Source: Terriglobia bacterium (lineage in GTDB: Bacteria; Acidobacteriota; Terriglobia; UBA7540). Taken from it: DNA of 64,000 nucleotides. Every line of letters starts with the position of its first letter. Position 1 is the stretch's first letter. A program made the translations under genes and the position numbers. The notes under the pieces are model-generated. The model had not been told where the DNA came from, made no database searches, and saw nothing but the letters and a program-made list of their open reading frames with translations. The DNA is taken from the NCBI GenBank assembly GCA_035712365.1, contig DASTAW010000021.1:86032-150031 (forward strand), in the 5' to 3' direction. This document shows, piece by piece, positions 37,216 through 46,677 of the stretch.

Positions 37216-38382
37216 ATGTTACGCTGCACATTGCGCATTCTTGCCCTGAGCTTTGCCATCGCACTCCTTTGCGGCCAGCTCCCTGGGCAGGAGGTCCCGC
37301 CGACGCTTGGCATCGGCTCTCCTGCGCCGGACTTTTGCCTTCCGGGCATCGACGGCAAGACGCATTGCCTGAAAGATTACGCCTCCGCCAAAGTCCTGGC
37401 GATCATTTTCACCTGCAATCATTGCCCGACGGCCCAGCTCTACGAAACGCGCATCAAGCAGCTCGTGGACGACTACGAGGGGCAAAGCGTAGCATTTGTT
37501 GCCATCCAACCTAATAATCCCAAGGCCGTCCAGCTTGACGAGCTTGGCTATACGGACCTGAGCGACTCGTTTGCTGAGATGAAGATTCGCGCCGCCTACC
37601 GGCACTTTAACTTCCCGTACCTTTATGACGGTGAGACACAGTCGGTGGCCCGTGCTTACGGGCCTGTGGCCACGCCCCACGTTTTCGTTTTTGGCCCGGA
37701 GCGGAAGCTGCTCTACGATGGCCGGGTTGACAACAACCCCCGCCCCGAATACGTCACCCGCCAGGACGCGCGGATCGCCATCGACGAGGCGCTGGCCGGC
37801 AAGCCCATCCAGGCGCCCGTAACGCCCGCCGCCGGCTGTTCCACTAAATGGATGTATAAGGAGGCGACGAGCGAGGATGAAATATCCCGCATCAAGAGCC
37901 TGCCGGTTTCCGTGAAGCCCGCTATGGCCGCCGAATTGACCGCGCTGCGCAAGAACCGTACCGGCAAGCTGCTGCTGGTCGATTTCTGGGCCACCTGGTG
38001 CGGCCCCTGCGTGAGGGAACTTCCGCTTTTTCAAACCATGTACCGCATGTACGGACATCGGCCGTTTCAGCTTGTGACCGTGAGCATCAATTACCCTGAT
38101 GAGAAGGCGGGCGTTTTGCGCGAACTCGAGGAGCAGCACGCCACCAGCGAAAACCTGATTTTCGGCGTGCCCCAAATTTACGACTTGATGGCGGCGTTCA
38201 ATCCCAAGTGGAACGGCGCCGTTCCTTACACCGTCCTGATCGGTCCCAAGGGCGAGGTGCTGTATGAACGCCAGGGGCCCATCGATGCGCTCGAACTGCG
38301 CCGCCTGATCATCGCCAACCTGCCCGATGACGATTACCTTGGCCACCAGGCCTACTGGCGCGCAGCGGTTTACGGAAAGTAG
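37216..38382 (+). CDS. Secreted two-domain protein: peroxiredoxin-like plus TlpA-like thioredoxin
   Basis: The 388-residue protein has a signal peptide (about 1-23), then a redoxin domain (25-190) with FTCNHCPTAQLYETR near 70, the CxxC form of AhpC/TSA-like proteins. A linker leads to a TlpA/thioredoxin domain (about 235-375) with DFWATWCGPCVRELPLF near 257, the active CGPC. Both halves keep their cysteines, so the protein may relay electrons internally in the periplasm. The ATG at 37216 follows GGGAGG; an upstream in-frame start would mask the signal peptide. It is divergent from the aminotransferase. Confidence 0.85.
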   Translation: MLRCTLRILALSFAIALLCGQLPGQEVPPTLGIGSPAPDFCLPGIDGKTHCLKDYASAKVLAIIFTCNHCPTAQLYETRIKQLVDDYEGQSVAFVAIQPNNPKAVQLDELGYTDLSDSFAEMKIRAAYRHFNFPYLYDGETQSVARAYGPVATPHVFVFGPERKLLYDGRVDNNPRPEYVTRQDARIAIDEALAGKPIQAPVTPAAGCSTKWMYKEATSEDEISRIKSLPVSVKPAMAAELTALRKNRTGKLLLVDFWATWCGPCVRELPLFQTMYRMYGHRPFQLVTVSINYPDEKAGVLRELEEQHATSENLIFGVPQIYDLMAAFNPKWNGAVPYTVLIGPKGEVLYERQGPIDALELRRLIIANLPDDDYLGHQAYWRAAVYGK

Positions 38383-38449
38383 ACCGCAGTCAGTCCGCCA
38401 TGCTGGCTGGCGCCACCCGGCCAGGGAGGCGAATCCGTGTCCCTTGCGG

Positions 38450-39190
38450 CTAATCAGATTCTTCGTATCGCCTGAACGGAAACAGCATGCTAACCCGCCG
38501 TTGATACCGCTGGTAGGTTTCTCCGTGGAGGCTCACCAGGTCGCGCTCTTCCATCTGAAGGGCAACAAGTATGTAACCCGTTGTCATGAGAGCGAACAGC
38601 AGGTGGCCGAACGTCATGTCCGGCGTCGCCCAGAAAGCAATGATGAAGCCCAGCATGATGGGATGGCGGATGTACTTGTAAAAACCGGGGACCCTGAATC
38701 CCGTCGAGGTATATGCCCCGCGGCGCGCGTGCAGGTAGACCTGCCGCAACCCGAAAAGATCAAAATGGTTGATCATGAAAGTGGAAACCAGCACGATCAG
38801 CCACCCGAGCCAGAACACAACTTGCAGGACCATCCGGCCGGCAGGGCTCTGGACCTGCCAGAAGATGCCGGTTAAGGGCTGCCATTGCCAGTAGAGAAGG
38901 ATCAAGACCAGGCTGGACAGCAGGACGTAGGTGCTGCGCTCGACTGGCTGGGGAACTATCCTCGTCCACCACCGCTTGAAGCCCGGGCGCGCCATGCCGC
39001 TGTGCTGGATCGCGAATAGACTCAGCAGCACCAGGTCGATCACGAGGGCGGAGCCGAGGCTTGCCGCGGTCCCGGAATCAATTGACTTGGGAACCATCAG
39101 GTTCCCGACGAACCCGATGGCGTACAAGAACGAGAGCAGAAACAGGATATAAGCGAACATCCCATAAAGAAACGCCACAAACCTGCCCAT
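38450..39190 (-). CDS. mddA: MddA-like methanethiol S-methyltransferase
   Basis: The 246-residue membrane protein matches the MddA family, which methylates methanethiol to dimethyl sulfide using SAM. It starts with [43 protein letters not shown] sequence, has about five membrane segments, and carries the ICMT/NnrU-like C-terminal part with [15 protein letters not shown] near 175 and [19 protein letters not shown] near 215, the SAM-binding region. The ATG at 39190 follows GAGGAGG; an ATG six codons earlier lacks one. Family specificity rests on recall of the conserved opening, so another thiol substrate remains possible. Confidence 0.8.
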   Translation of the reverse strand: MGRFVAFLYGMFAYILFLLSFLYAIGFVGNLMVPKSIDSGTAASLGSALVIDLVLLSLFAIQHSGMARPGFKRWWTRIVPQPVERSTYVLLSSLVLILLYWQWQPLTGIFWQVQSPAGRMVLQVVFWLGWLIVLVSTFMINHFDLFGLRQVYLHARRGAYTSTGFRVPGFYKYIRHPIMLGFIIAFWATPDMTFGHLLFALMTTGYILVALQMEERDLVSLHGETYQRYQRRVSMLFPFRRYEESD

Positions 39191-39403
39191 AGCAGATTTC
39201 CTCCTCACATTGCACTCCCTTGGTATGTCTTGCGAAAGCGACCGGCTCCGACCAAGCCTTGGGATGGATGTTACGTCCAGTGCGCTTAGAATTCAACAGA
39301 TATGTTCGACTTATCAACCGCGCCATCGTGCAACACACCCCATCTGTCGAAGGGCATTGGACGGGGTATGAATCGCGCCTCCCATAGACGCGCTGCCTGC
39401 CCG

Positions 39404-40063
39404 TTATCGAGCCAGAAATCGGACTGAGACAAGCAGCGCGCTAATTCCATTCCACATGATTTGCACGCCAATACAAACCAGCAGGAAGGCAGCAAGCCGG
39501 ACAATAACTGTCATGGTTGTCTTCCCGAGCCTCCGGGCCAGCGGGTCCGCGAACGCATAGCACAGCCCGACGCTGGCGGCGATCAGGCCCATGGCGAGGA
39601 GCGCCGCAACAATCAGCAGGACGTTGAATCCGTAGCGGTGTGTCGTGTTTGCGCCTAAGGTGACTGCCACGGAAATTGACCCCGGGCCCACCGTCAGCGG
39701 CAGCGTCAGGGGATAGAAGGCGCTGCGAAAAGGGTCCGGACCCTGGATAGTTCTGCGCGACACGTCGCCTACCGGCTCTTCTTGCATCAGCATTCCCCAA
39801 CCCATCGCGACCACCACTAACCCTCCGCCGACCTGCACCACAGGCAGCGACACGCCAAAGAACTTGAGGACCTGCGCGCCAATGAAATACGAGCCAACGG
39901 TCAGGTAAAGGCTGTTGAGGGCGACACGCCAGGCAAGACCTCGGCGCGTTTCAGGCGAGTAAAGCTGCGTGTGCGCCAGGAAGATAGGGCTTGCGCCCAG
40001 CGGGTCGACAATTGGAAAGAGTGCGCTGAGAATCAGAAAGAAAACTTTGACCGCATCGGCCAC
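39404..40063 (-). CDS. MarC-family inner-membrane protein
   Basis: The 219-residue protein has six predicted membrane segments and MarC landmarks: ALFPIVDPLGASPIFL near 13-28, FFGVSLPVVQVGGGLVV near 68, and FYPLTLPLTVGPGSIS near 115. The family was once linked to multiple antibiotic resistance, but that was not upheld; the transported compound is unknown. The start is a GTG behind GAGGAGAG. It lies between mddA and a long intergenic stretch, with no operon partner. Confidence 0.88.
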   Translation of the reverse strand: MADAVKVFFLILSALFPIVDPLGASPIFLAHTQLYSPETRRGLAWRVALNSLYLTVGSYFIGAQVLKFFGVSLPVVQVGGGLVVVAMGWGMLMQEEPVGDVSRRTIQGPDPFRSAFYPLTLPLTVGPGSISVAVTLGANTTHRYGFNVLLIVAALLAMGLIAASVGLCYAFADPLARRLGKTTMTVIVRLAAFLLVCIGVQIMWNGISALLVSVRFLAR

Positions 40064-40635
40064 GGGACTCTCCTCGAGCTCAGAAGCGTTTCACGATTTC
40101 CGGCAGGCGGCGCGGGCGCGCGCCTTCTTGTGTGGTGCCTTCCATGCAGATGGACAGTCTGTATTGGTGGCACTTCATCCTGACCGTGTTCGAGCACGGG
40201 CAAGATGCTCGTGCCACATCACGGCCTTGTCAAGCGCCGTCAGACACACGACGCTGGTTTCTGCGAGCTTGCGCAGGGAGCGCCCATTGTCGCCGCCACC
40301 CCGTCTCTCAGGAGATCGCGGAGACCATAAACCAGGCTCACCGCCGGCAACCCATTCTAACCCCTTCCAGCGTCGCTGACCGCAGCCATTAAGCTCCAAT
40401 ATCCACACCAACTGCGCGACTGCACGGCCGGGCCCCGCTTTTAACCCAGCCTGCCCCATCACTGCGCTCATCGCGTAACTTCCTTCGACCATTCTGCCAG
40501 CCTTAGTCCGGAATTAAACGGCGCAATGGTGATATGATCGTCAGCCGCAATTGGGATCGAACGGGTGCAAACATTCCAAACTGGGGAACGCATGCTGGAT
40601 CCGCCAGCGCTGTGAACATCGAGGAGGCATTCATC
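40064..40635. other. Intergenic region upstream of the YncE/phosphoesterase gene
   Basis: About 570 bases between two divergent genes. It holds a copy of repeat family III (40167-40217) and probably the promoters for both genes. A frame from 40534 in phase with the phosphoesterase gene probably precedes the true start. Confidence 0.45.
40167..40217. repeat. Palindromic repeat family III, copy 1
   Basis: GTGGCAC (40167-40173) faces GTGCCAC (40211-40217). Inside them CGAGCA and TGCTCG form a second stem. Read on the minus strand it begins GTGGCACGAGCATCTTGCCC, closely related to the sequence at 62544. Confidence 0.55.
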
Positions 40636-43314
40636 GTGAAATTCAAACGTCTGCTGACGGAGTCGCTTCTCGAAGCCGCCGCTGTGCTCATGTTGGCCGC
40701 GATAGCGACGGCCTCCGCACTGGCCCAGGAACCGCACTGGCCGGTACGGGCGGTCGACAAGCCCGGCGTCGTCACCACAGGGCAGTCCATCACGCCGGCC
40801 GGGGCGCAGAGCGTGTTCAGCGGGCGGGTGCGCGCCGTGACCTTCGGCAGCACCGACGACGTGATCTATGTGGCGCTCAACTCCGGTAATGTTTACCGAC
40901 TCGACTGGCGGACCAACAAGGTGCTCGAAATCATCCATGGCGGAAGAATTCCCGGCATGCAGGGCATGGTGCTCGATCCCACGAACGCCGAGCCGTTGAT
41001 GACCGCCGCCATAGCTGGGACCGTCCAGGGCAAGCGCGAAACCGCCATCCAGCTTGTGAGGATCAGGAACGGTGAGGAAGAGGTGATTGCAAACCGCCTG
41101 GGGACGTTTGCGGCCGGAGAAGTTTCCGCAGCCGCCACGAAGAATGCCGCCGGTGAACGCCTGGCGGGAATGGCCCTGACGTTTGATGATTCCCTCGCCG
41201 TTGTGGACCTTGCCTCGGGCAACATCAAGGGGACGGTCCGCACCGGCATCGCGCCGTTTGGCGTCCGGGTGAACCGGGCCGGCACGGTTGCATACGTCTC
41301 CAATTGGGGCGGGCGCTTCCCGGTGGCCCAGGACCTTACGGTCACCACCGGTACCCGGCCGGACGCTGACCGCGTAGTGGTGGATGCGCGAGGGATCGCG
41401 TCCACCGGCACCGTGAGCCGCGTGAACCTCGCCACTATGAAAGTTACCGACACCATCGAGACCGGCCTGCACCCCACCGCTCTCGCCTGGGACGAGCCAC
41501 GCGCCCGGCTTTACGTCGCCAACAGCAATTCCGACTCGGTTACGGTGATCGACACGGAGTCGAACCGCGTGACCAAGACTTTTCGAATCGAGCCTTTCCA
41601 GAAAACGGCTGAGGGAGTTGCTCCCAACGCGCTGGCCGTGAGCGCGGACGGGAAAACACTCTACGTGGCCTGCGGAGGCATCAACGCCGTCGCCGTAATG
41701 CGCGCCGACGATGGCCGAATCGAAGGTCTGATTCCCACCGCCTGGTATCCCAGCGACCTGCGGCTGAGCGCCGATGCCCAATATCTGTTGGTGGCCAACC
41801 TGATGGGCGTTGGGCCGGGCGGAAATCCTTATGACATTGCCCGGATGGCCCGGAGCGAGGGGCTCGACATCTTGCCAGGACCCACACGGCGCTACGTGCA
41901 TTCCGACCGCTCTTCGGTGGAAGTTGTCCCGGTGCCGGACGCCGCTCAACTGGAAGGCTATTCCCAAGCCGTGGCGCACAACAACCACCTGACGCTTCGC
42001 GGTGGAGAGGCCTTGGCTGCGGCGCCCGCCGAGCACGCAAACCTGGCGCCTCTGCCCGTTCCTGTGCGCGCGGGCGGTCCTTCGCTGATTCAGCACGTCG
42101 TCTTCATCATCAAAGAGAACCGGACCTATGACCAGGTTTTCGGTGACATGAGCCAGGGAAACAGCGATCCCACGCTGGAGCAGTACGGGCCGGACGTGAC
42201 GCCGAACCAGCATCGCCTGGCGGAACAGTTTGTGCTGCTCGATAACTTTTATGCTTCGGGCGGCAACAGCGCCGACGGTCATCAGTGGCTTACCCAGGCC
42301 GCCGAAACGGATTACGCCTACTGGCCCGGCTATGAGGGGCGCAGCTACCCTTACGACGGCGCCGACCCGATCGCGCCGGCCAGCAGCGGGTTTATCTGGA
42401 ATGAAGCAAATGCGCATAAACTGACAGTGGCTGACTTTGGCGAATACGTCCCGGTGCCGCACGGCGAAATGAACATCGGCGAGCGGGCCCGAAACCTGGA
42501 TGCGTGGAAAGCGGGCGAAGACTTTGCGGGCCGCTTTCACGAATCGGCTCCGTCGGCCTCGCTCGACAGGATTGTGGTCCACGACTTCCCCTACTGGACG
42601 CTGGCCGTGCCAGACGTTGTTCGGGCGCAAATCTTTCTGAAATACCTGAGCGTCTGGGAAAAGAGCGGCGCAATGCCAAACCTCGTGCTGATGCAACTGC
42701 CCAGCGACCATACGGCCGGCACAACCCCGGGCGTATCAACTCCCCAAGCGATGGTGGCGGACAACGATTGGGCGCTGGGGCAGATTATCGAGCGTCTGAC
42801 GCGGTCGCGCTTCTGGAAAAGCATGGCCATCTTTGTGGTGGAAGACGACGCCCAGGCCGGCATTGACCACGTGGACGGACATCGCACCGTGGCGCTGGCC
42901 ATCAGTCCCTACATCCGGCGCGGCGCGGTGGACTCCACCTATTATTCTCACCTGAGCATGCTGAAAACCATAGAGCACATGCTGGGCCTGCCTACGCTTT
43001 CCATCTTTGACCTGATTTCCGACGACATGCGAAACAGCTTCCAGACGGCCCCGGACTTTGCTCCCTATACGGCCGTGGAACCGAAGCAATCGATTTTTGA
43101 AGTGAACCCTTCCCTCAACACCCTGAAGGGCGCAGCGCGCAAGGCAGCCGTGGCGTCCATGCAGATGGACTTCAACCTGCCGGACGACGTGCCCAGTCAA
43201 AAACTGGACCGAATCCTTTGGCACGAGGCGCGCGGCTGGCAAACTCCCTACCCCCAGGCAAGCCAGGGCGCGTTTGCGCCGTCTGCCGCCGGATCCGATG
43301 AGGACGACCAATAA
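40636..43314 (+). CDS. Secreted YncE-like propeller fused to an alkaline-phosphatase-superfamily phosphoesterase
   Basis: The protein has about 892 residues. A signal peptide (to ASALAQ) is followed by a YncE/YVTN propeller (about 50-440; GIAPFGVRVNRAGTVAYVSN, ARLYVANSNSDSVTVIDTES) and a phosphoesterase domain (about 490-830) with VVFIIKENRTYDQVFGDMSQ, DNFYASGGNSADGHQW and FVVEDDAQAGIDHVDGHRT, the metal-site regions seen in phospholipase C/acid phosphatase-like enzymes. Such bifunctional proteins recur in Acidobacteriota, and the substrate is unknown. GTG 40636 is chosen because GAGGAGG precedes it and the signal peptide starts there. A DUF309 gene overlaps its 3' end. Confidence 0.87.
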   Translation: MKFKRLLTESLLEAAAVLMLAAIATASALAQEPHWPVRAVDKPGVVTTGQSITPAGAQSVFSGRVRAVTFGSTDDVIYVALNSGNVYRLDWRTNKVLEIIHGGRIPGMQGMVLDPTNAEPLMTAAIAGTVQGKRETAIQLVRIRNGEEEVIANRLGTFAAGEVSAAATKNAAGERLAGMALTFDDSLAVVDLASGNIKGTVRTGIAPFGVRVNRAGTVAYVSNWGGRFPVAQDLTVTTGTRPDADRVVVDARGIASTGTVSRVNLATMKVTDTIETGLHPTALAWDEPRARLYVANSNSDSVTVIDTESNRVTKTFRIEPFQKTAEGVAPNALAVSADGKTLYVACGGINAVAVMRADDGRIEGLIPTAWYPSDLRLSADAQYLLVANLMGVGPGGNPYDIARMARSEGLDILPGPTRRYVHSDRSSVEVVPVPDAAQLEGYSQAVAHNNHLTLRGGEALAAAPAEHANLAPLPVPVRAGGPSLIQHVVFIIKENRTYDQVFGDMSQGNSDPTLEQYGPDVTPNQHRLAEQFVLLDNFYASGGNSADGHQWLTQAAETDYAYWPGYEGRSYPYDGADPIAPASSGFIWNEANAHKLTVADFGEYVPVPHGEMNIGERARNLDAWKAGEDFAGRFHESAPSASLDRIVVHDFPYWTLAVPDVVRAQIFLKYLSVWEKSGAMPNLVLMQLPSDHTAGTTPGVSTPQAMVADNDWALGQIIERLTRSRFWKSMAIFVVEDDAQAGIDHVDGHRTVALAISPYIRRGAVDSTYYSHLSMLKTIEHMLGLPTLSIFDLISDDMRNSFQTAPDFAPYTAVEPKQSIFEVNPSLNTLKGAARKAAVASMQMDFNLPDDVPSQKLDRILWHEARGWQTPYPQASQGAFAPSAAGSDEDDQ

Positions 43315-43702
43315 ACAGCGTCCCGTTGACAGGAAGGCCATGGAGCAGCAGTTTCTGGAAGGCATCCACTTGTTCAACGCGCAGCGATACTTTGAGGCCC
43401 ACGAGGCGCTCGAAGCTGTTTGGCTGAAAGCATCGGGTGATCGCAAGACATTGCTGCACGGACTCATCCAGATAGCGGCGGCTTTTCATCACCACGGGCG
43501 CGGCAATCGCGCCGGTTTCCGCTCCTTGCTGGAAAAGGGCTGCGCCAAACTCGAGCCATTCGGTGCAGAGTTTGAGAGTGTCGATCTTTCCGCCTTGATG
43601 CGTCAGCTCCGGCAATGGCGCAAGCATCTGCTGCACGAGTCTTCCCTTCCCGCACCACGGCTGCCACAAATCAAATTGACAGGCACGTCGCAGCGTGGCT
43701 GA
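43298..43702 (+). CDS. DUF309-family protein
   Basis: The protein has about 134 residues, with the DUF309 core FLEGIHLFNAQRYFEAHEALEAVW and LIQIAAAFHHHGRGNRAG. The EAHE-x2-E and the HHH cluster suggest a metal- or ligand-binding helical bundle, but the function is unknown. The start is uncertain: ATG 43298 overlaps the phosphoesterase gene by 17 bases, and ATG 43340 follows AGGAAGG. Either way it is probably co-transcribed with the upstream gene. Confidence 0.8.
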   Translation: MRTTNKQRPVDRKAMEQQFLEGIHLFNAQRYFEAHEALEAVWLKASGDRKTLLHGLIQIAAAFHHHGRGNRAGFRSLLEKGCAKLEPFGAEFESVDLSALMRQLRQWRKHLLHESSLPAPRLPQIKLTGTSQRG

Positions 43703-43813
43703 CTCCGCTGCTGTTTACACGCCCGCGCGCCGAGCCTAATATAGACGGTTGTGTCAGCGGCTCTGAAGGTTGCTGAGTCTCATCCGGATGCGTAAACGCA
43801 GTTCGAGGCTGTC

Positions 43814-44620
43814 ATGATTGAGTGTCTTCATCCCGGTCCATCGGCCCGCCGGACGCGGGTTGTCCTTTTCGATTTTGACGGCACACTCTCGCTGCTGCGC
43901 GCGGGCTGGATCGACGTTATGGTCCCCATGATGGTGGAGGTCCTGGCGGAATTAAATACCGGGGAGAGCGAGGCAGAACTCGGGATGCTGGTGGAGGATT
44001 ATGTGGCTCGCTTGACCGGCAAACAAACGATCTACCAGATGATCGAGCTGGTAAATCAGGTGAAGTCGCGCGGCGGGCAGCCGCTCGAGCCGCTGGCCTA
44101 CAAGAAGTTGTATCATGACCGCCTGATGGAAAAAATCCGACACCGGCGGGAAGCATTGCGGCAGGGGAAGGAACCGCCCGACGCGTATCTTGTTCCGGGC
44201 GCCCGGGCGCTGCTCGACTCGCTCAAGGCGCGCGGGTTCAGGCTCTACTGCGCCAGCGGCACGGACCACGCTTACACAGTCGAAGAGGCGGAACTGCTTC
44301 GGATCACGCCTTATTTTGATGGCGGCATCTACGGCGCCCAGGACGACTACAGAAGTTTTTCAAAGGCCATGCTGATCCAGAAAATCATCGGCTCCATGGA
44401 ATGCCGTGGCGATGAACTGTTGGGCTTCGGCGACGGCTACGTGGAGATCAAGAACGTGAAGGACGTTGGCGGTATGGCGGTGGGCGTAGCCACCGACGAG
44501 CCTGAGTGCCAGAAAGTTGACACTTGGAAGCGTGACCGCCTGGCCGGCGTGGGAGCGGACTACATCATTCCCAACTATCTCTGCCGCGACGAATTGCTCA
44601 AAACTCTGTTTCCCGGCTGA
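43814..44620 (+). CDS. HAD-superfamily phosphatase
   Basis: The 268-residue protein has HAD motif I LFDFDGTLSLLRAGW (nucleophile Asp near 20), motif II as YCASGTDHAY near 149, and a GFGDGYVEI motif IV near 202. A helical cap lies between motifs I and II, as in C1-type phosphatases. It lacks the sequence features of GmhB or phosphoserine phosphatase that I can recognise. It is the first gene of a three-gene unit with a deoxyhypusine-synthase-like protein (10-base gap) and a PfkB kinase, so it probably dephosphorylates an intermediate in their pathway. Confidence 0.82.
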   Translation: MIECLHPGPSARRTRVVLFDFDGTLSLLRAGWIDVMVPMMVEVLAELNTGESEAELGMLVEDYVARLTGKQTIYQMIELVNQVKSRGGQPLEPLAYKKLYHDRLMEKIRHRREALRQGKEPPDAYLVPGARALLDSLKARGFRLYCASGTDHAYTVEEAELLRITPYFDGGIYGAQDDYRSFSKAMLIQKIIGSMECRGDELLGFGDGYVEIKNVKDVGGMAVGVATDEPECQKVDTWKRDRLAGVGADYIIPNYLCRDELLKTLFPG

Positions 44621-44630
44621 TAGCGCAAAC

Positions 44631-45599
44631 ATGGCATCCAAATACAGACAGTTTGACCGCTCCAGGCTGTTGATCAAGCCGCTCAGCAGCCGTACGCACG
44701 ATATGCAGCTCGATTACGTGCTCGGCCTCGAGGGCCCTGCGCCGGAGTTCACGCATCCCCAACTCCCCGAGGTCGCGCGCAGGATGCTCGCCGCCAGGCG
44801 CAAGGGAGCCGCCAGGATCCTGATGATGGGCGCCCACGTCATCAAAATGGGCGTGAGCCGGCATGTCATCGACCTCATCGACCGCGGTTTCATCAACCAC
44901 ATTGCGATGAATGGCGCAGGCGCCATCCACGATTACGAGCTGGCGCGCATCGGAGCCACCACTGAAAGCGTAGCCCGTTACATCCAGACGGGCGAGTTCG
45001 GCCTGTGGCGAGAAACCGGAGACCTGAACGATGTCATCAAAGAGGCTGCCGACCTTGGGCTCGGACTCGGTGAGAACCTGGGGCGCCATATTGACAGCGG
45101 CGACTTTCCTCATAAGGACGTCAGCATCTTTGCCGCGGCTTATCGCCGGTCGGTTCCGGTGACGGTGCATGTCGGCGTTGGATATGACATCGTTCACGAG
45201 CACCCGAACTGTGATGGCGCGGCGATGGGCGCAGCCAGCTACCGCGACTTTCTGATTTACACGCAAGCCGTGGACAGCCTGGAAGGCGGCGTGATGCTGG
45301 ATTTCGGGACGGCCATCATGGGGCCCGAGGTTTACCTGAAGGCGCTCTCGATGGTCCGCAACGCGGCCCGGCAACAGGGGCGCTCCATCAAACATTTCAC
45401 CACGGCGGTTTTTGACCTGGTGCCGATTCAGGGTGACATTCACCATGAACTGCCTAAAACCGATCCGGGTTATTACTTCCGCCCGCACAAGACCATCCTG
45501 GTCCGGACCGTTGCCGACGGAGGAGAGAGTTTTTACTTCTGCGGGGACCATCGAGCCACGGTTCCGGCGCTTCGCCGCGCCCTGCTGGAGACGGAATGA
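44631..45599 (+). CDS. Deoxyhypusine-synthase-like protein, substrate unknown
   Basis: The 322-residue protein appears to share the Rossmann-type deoxyhypusine synthase fold. GAARILMMGAHVIKMGVSRH, HIAMNGAGAIHDYELA (aligning with the enzyme's TTAGGVEED region), VHVGVGYDIVHEHP and a later GGVMLDFGTAIMGPEVYLKA follow the same order. Real deoxyhypusine synthase modifies eIF5A, which bacteria lack, so the activity must differ. The enzyme's catalytic lysine cannot be aligned with confidence; a lysine in RPHKTI is one candidate. ATG 44631 is used; the longer frame overlaps the HAD gene. The PfkB gene starts inside its last codon (ATGA). Confidence 0.68.
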   Translation: MASKYRQFDRSRLLIKPLSSRTHDMQLDYVLGLEGPAPEFTHPQLPEVARRMLAARRKGAARILMMGAHVIKMGVSRHVIDLIDRGFINHIAMNGAGAIHDYELARIGATTESVARYIQTGEFGLWRETGDLNDVIKEAADLGLGLGENLGRHIDSGDFPHKDVSIFAAAYRRSVPVTVHVGVGYDIVHEHPNCDGAAMGAASYRDFLIYTQAVDSLEGGVMLDFGTAIMGPEVYLKALSMVRNAARQQGRSIKHFTTAVFDLVPIQGDIHHELPKTDPGYYFRPHKTILVRTVADGGESFYFCGDHRATVPALRRALLETE

Positions 45600-46594
45600 A
45601 CACGCGCGAAATTCTCTCAGCCTTTCCCCGGCTCAAGGCCCTGGTGATCGGCGACATTTGTCTCGACCGTTGGTGTGCTTACGATCCCGCGGCTTCCGAG
45701 CCCTCCCGCGAGACGGGCATACCGCGCCTGGGCGTCGTTTCAACCGAAGTGACTCCGGGCGCTGGCGGAACGGTGGCAAACAATCTGGCCGCTCTCGGCG
45801 CAGGACACGTTGAAGTAATCGGCGTCCGCGGTGATGACGGCTTTGGATTTGAGCTGGAACAGGCGCTGGCCACGCGCGGCATCGCCACAGATCGCATGGT
45901 GAAGGCGCAGGACTGGCAGACCTTCACTTATACCAAACTTCTGAACAGCAGGACCGGGCAAGAAGACCAGCCGCGCGTGGACTTCATCTCCACCCGGCCA
46001 TTGCACGCGGACGCGGAGCAGGCGGTGATTGAAAACATTCTGCTGGCCGTTCCCACCTTCGACATCATCGTTATCGCCGACCAGGCAGAAACCAGCGCAG
46101 GAGGAGTCGTCACTCCGGCAGTGCGGGATTCGCTCATCCGTCTGGCGGAAAAATATCCGCAGAAGACTTTCCTGGCCGATTCCCGCAAGCGGGTCCACCT
46201 TTTCCACAGCGTGGTCCTGAAACCCAACCACGACGAGGCGGAAGCCGCTTGCCAAAATCTCTTCGGCAAAATAGACTTCCCCGCCCTCCGGAGGCATCTT
46301 GAGGCTAAGGTCTTGATCGTTACGCACGGCCCAAAGGGCGCTCTGGTTATTCAGGATGAAGACGAGGCTTGGGCTGAAACGCGTCCGGTTGAAAATCCCA
46401 TCGACATCTGTGGCGCGGGCGACAGCTTTGCGGCGGCCTGTGCGCTGACTTTGGCCGCCACTCGCGATCCCGTCGCCGCCGCACGCCTGGGCAATGTTGC
46501 GGCGTCTGTGACGATTATGAAAAGAGGGACCGGCACAGCCTCAGCTCAAGAGATTCTCGCCGCCGAGCAGAAGGTCCCGGCCCAGCGCCCTTAA
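45596..46594 (+). CDS. PfkB/RfaE1-like sugar kinase
   Basis: The 332-residue ribokinase-fold kinase has an HldE/RfaE-like opening (VIGDICLDRWCAYDPAASEP), GGTVANNLAALG near 57, and the catalytic GAGDSFAAACAL near 270 with the Asp base. The closest known relatives phosphorylate heptose 7-phosphate, but residues of that sugar site cannot be verified by eye. It overlaps the deoxyhypusine-synthase-like gene by 4 bases (ATGA), so they are translationally coupled. It lacks the nucleotidyltransferase half of HldE. Confidence 0.82.
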   Translation: MNTREILSAFPRLKALVIGDICLDRWCAYDPAASEPSRETGIPRLGVVSTEVTPGAGGTVANNLAALGAGHVEVIGVRGDDGFGFELEQALATRGIATDRMVKAQDWQTFTYTKLLNSRTGQEDQPRVDFISTRPLHADAEQAVIENILLAVPTFDIIVIADQAETSAGGVVTPAVRDSLIRLAEKYPQKTFLADSRKRVHLFHSVVLKPNHDEAEAACQNLFGKIDFPALRRHLEAKVLIVTHGPKGALVIQDEDEAWAETRPVENPIDICGAGDSFAAACALTLAATRDPVAAARLGNVAASVTIMKRGTGTASAQEILAAEQKVPAQRP

Positions 46595-46677
46595 GCCATC
46601 CACTGTCCGCCTCGGTCAACCCGGAACGACCTTGTTGCGCCGCCGTTTCCAGGCATTCCATCAGCCGAAAAAAAGAA

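Noticed and set aside
40468..42711. A 747-codon minus-strand frame over the phosphoesterase gene
   Set aside because: Its length is impressive, but it is antisense to a gene with a signal peptide and clear domains. Codon bias at high G+C often leaves the opposite strand open.
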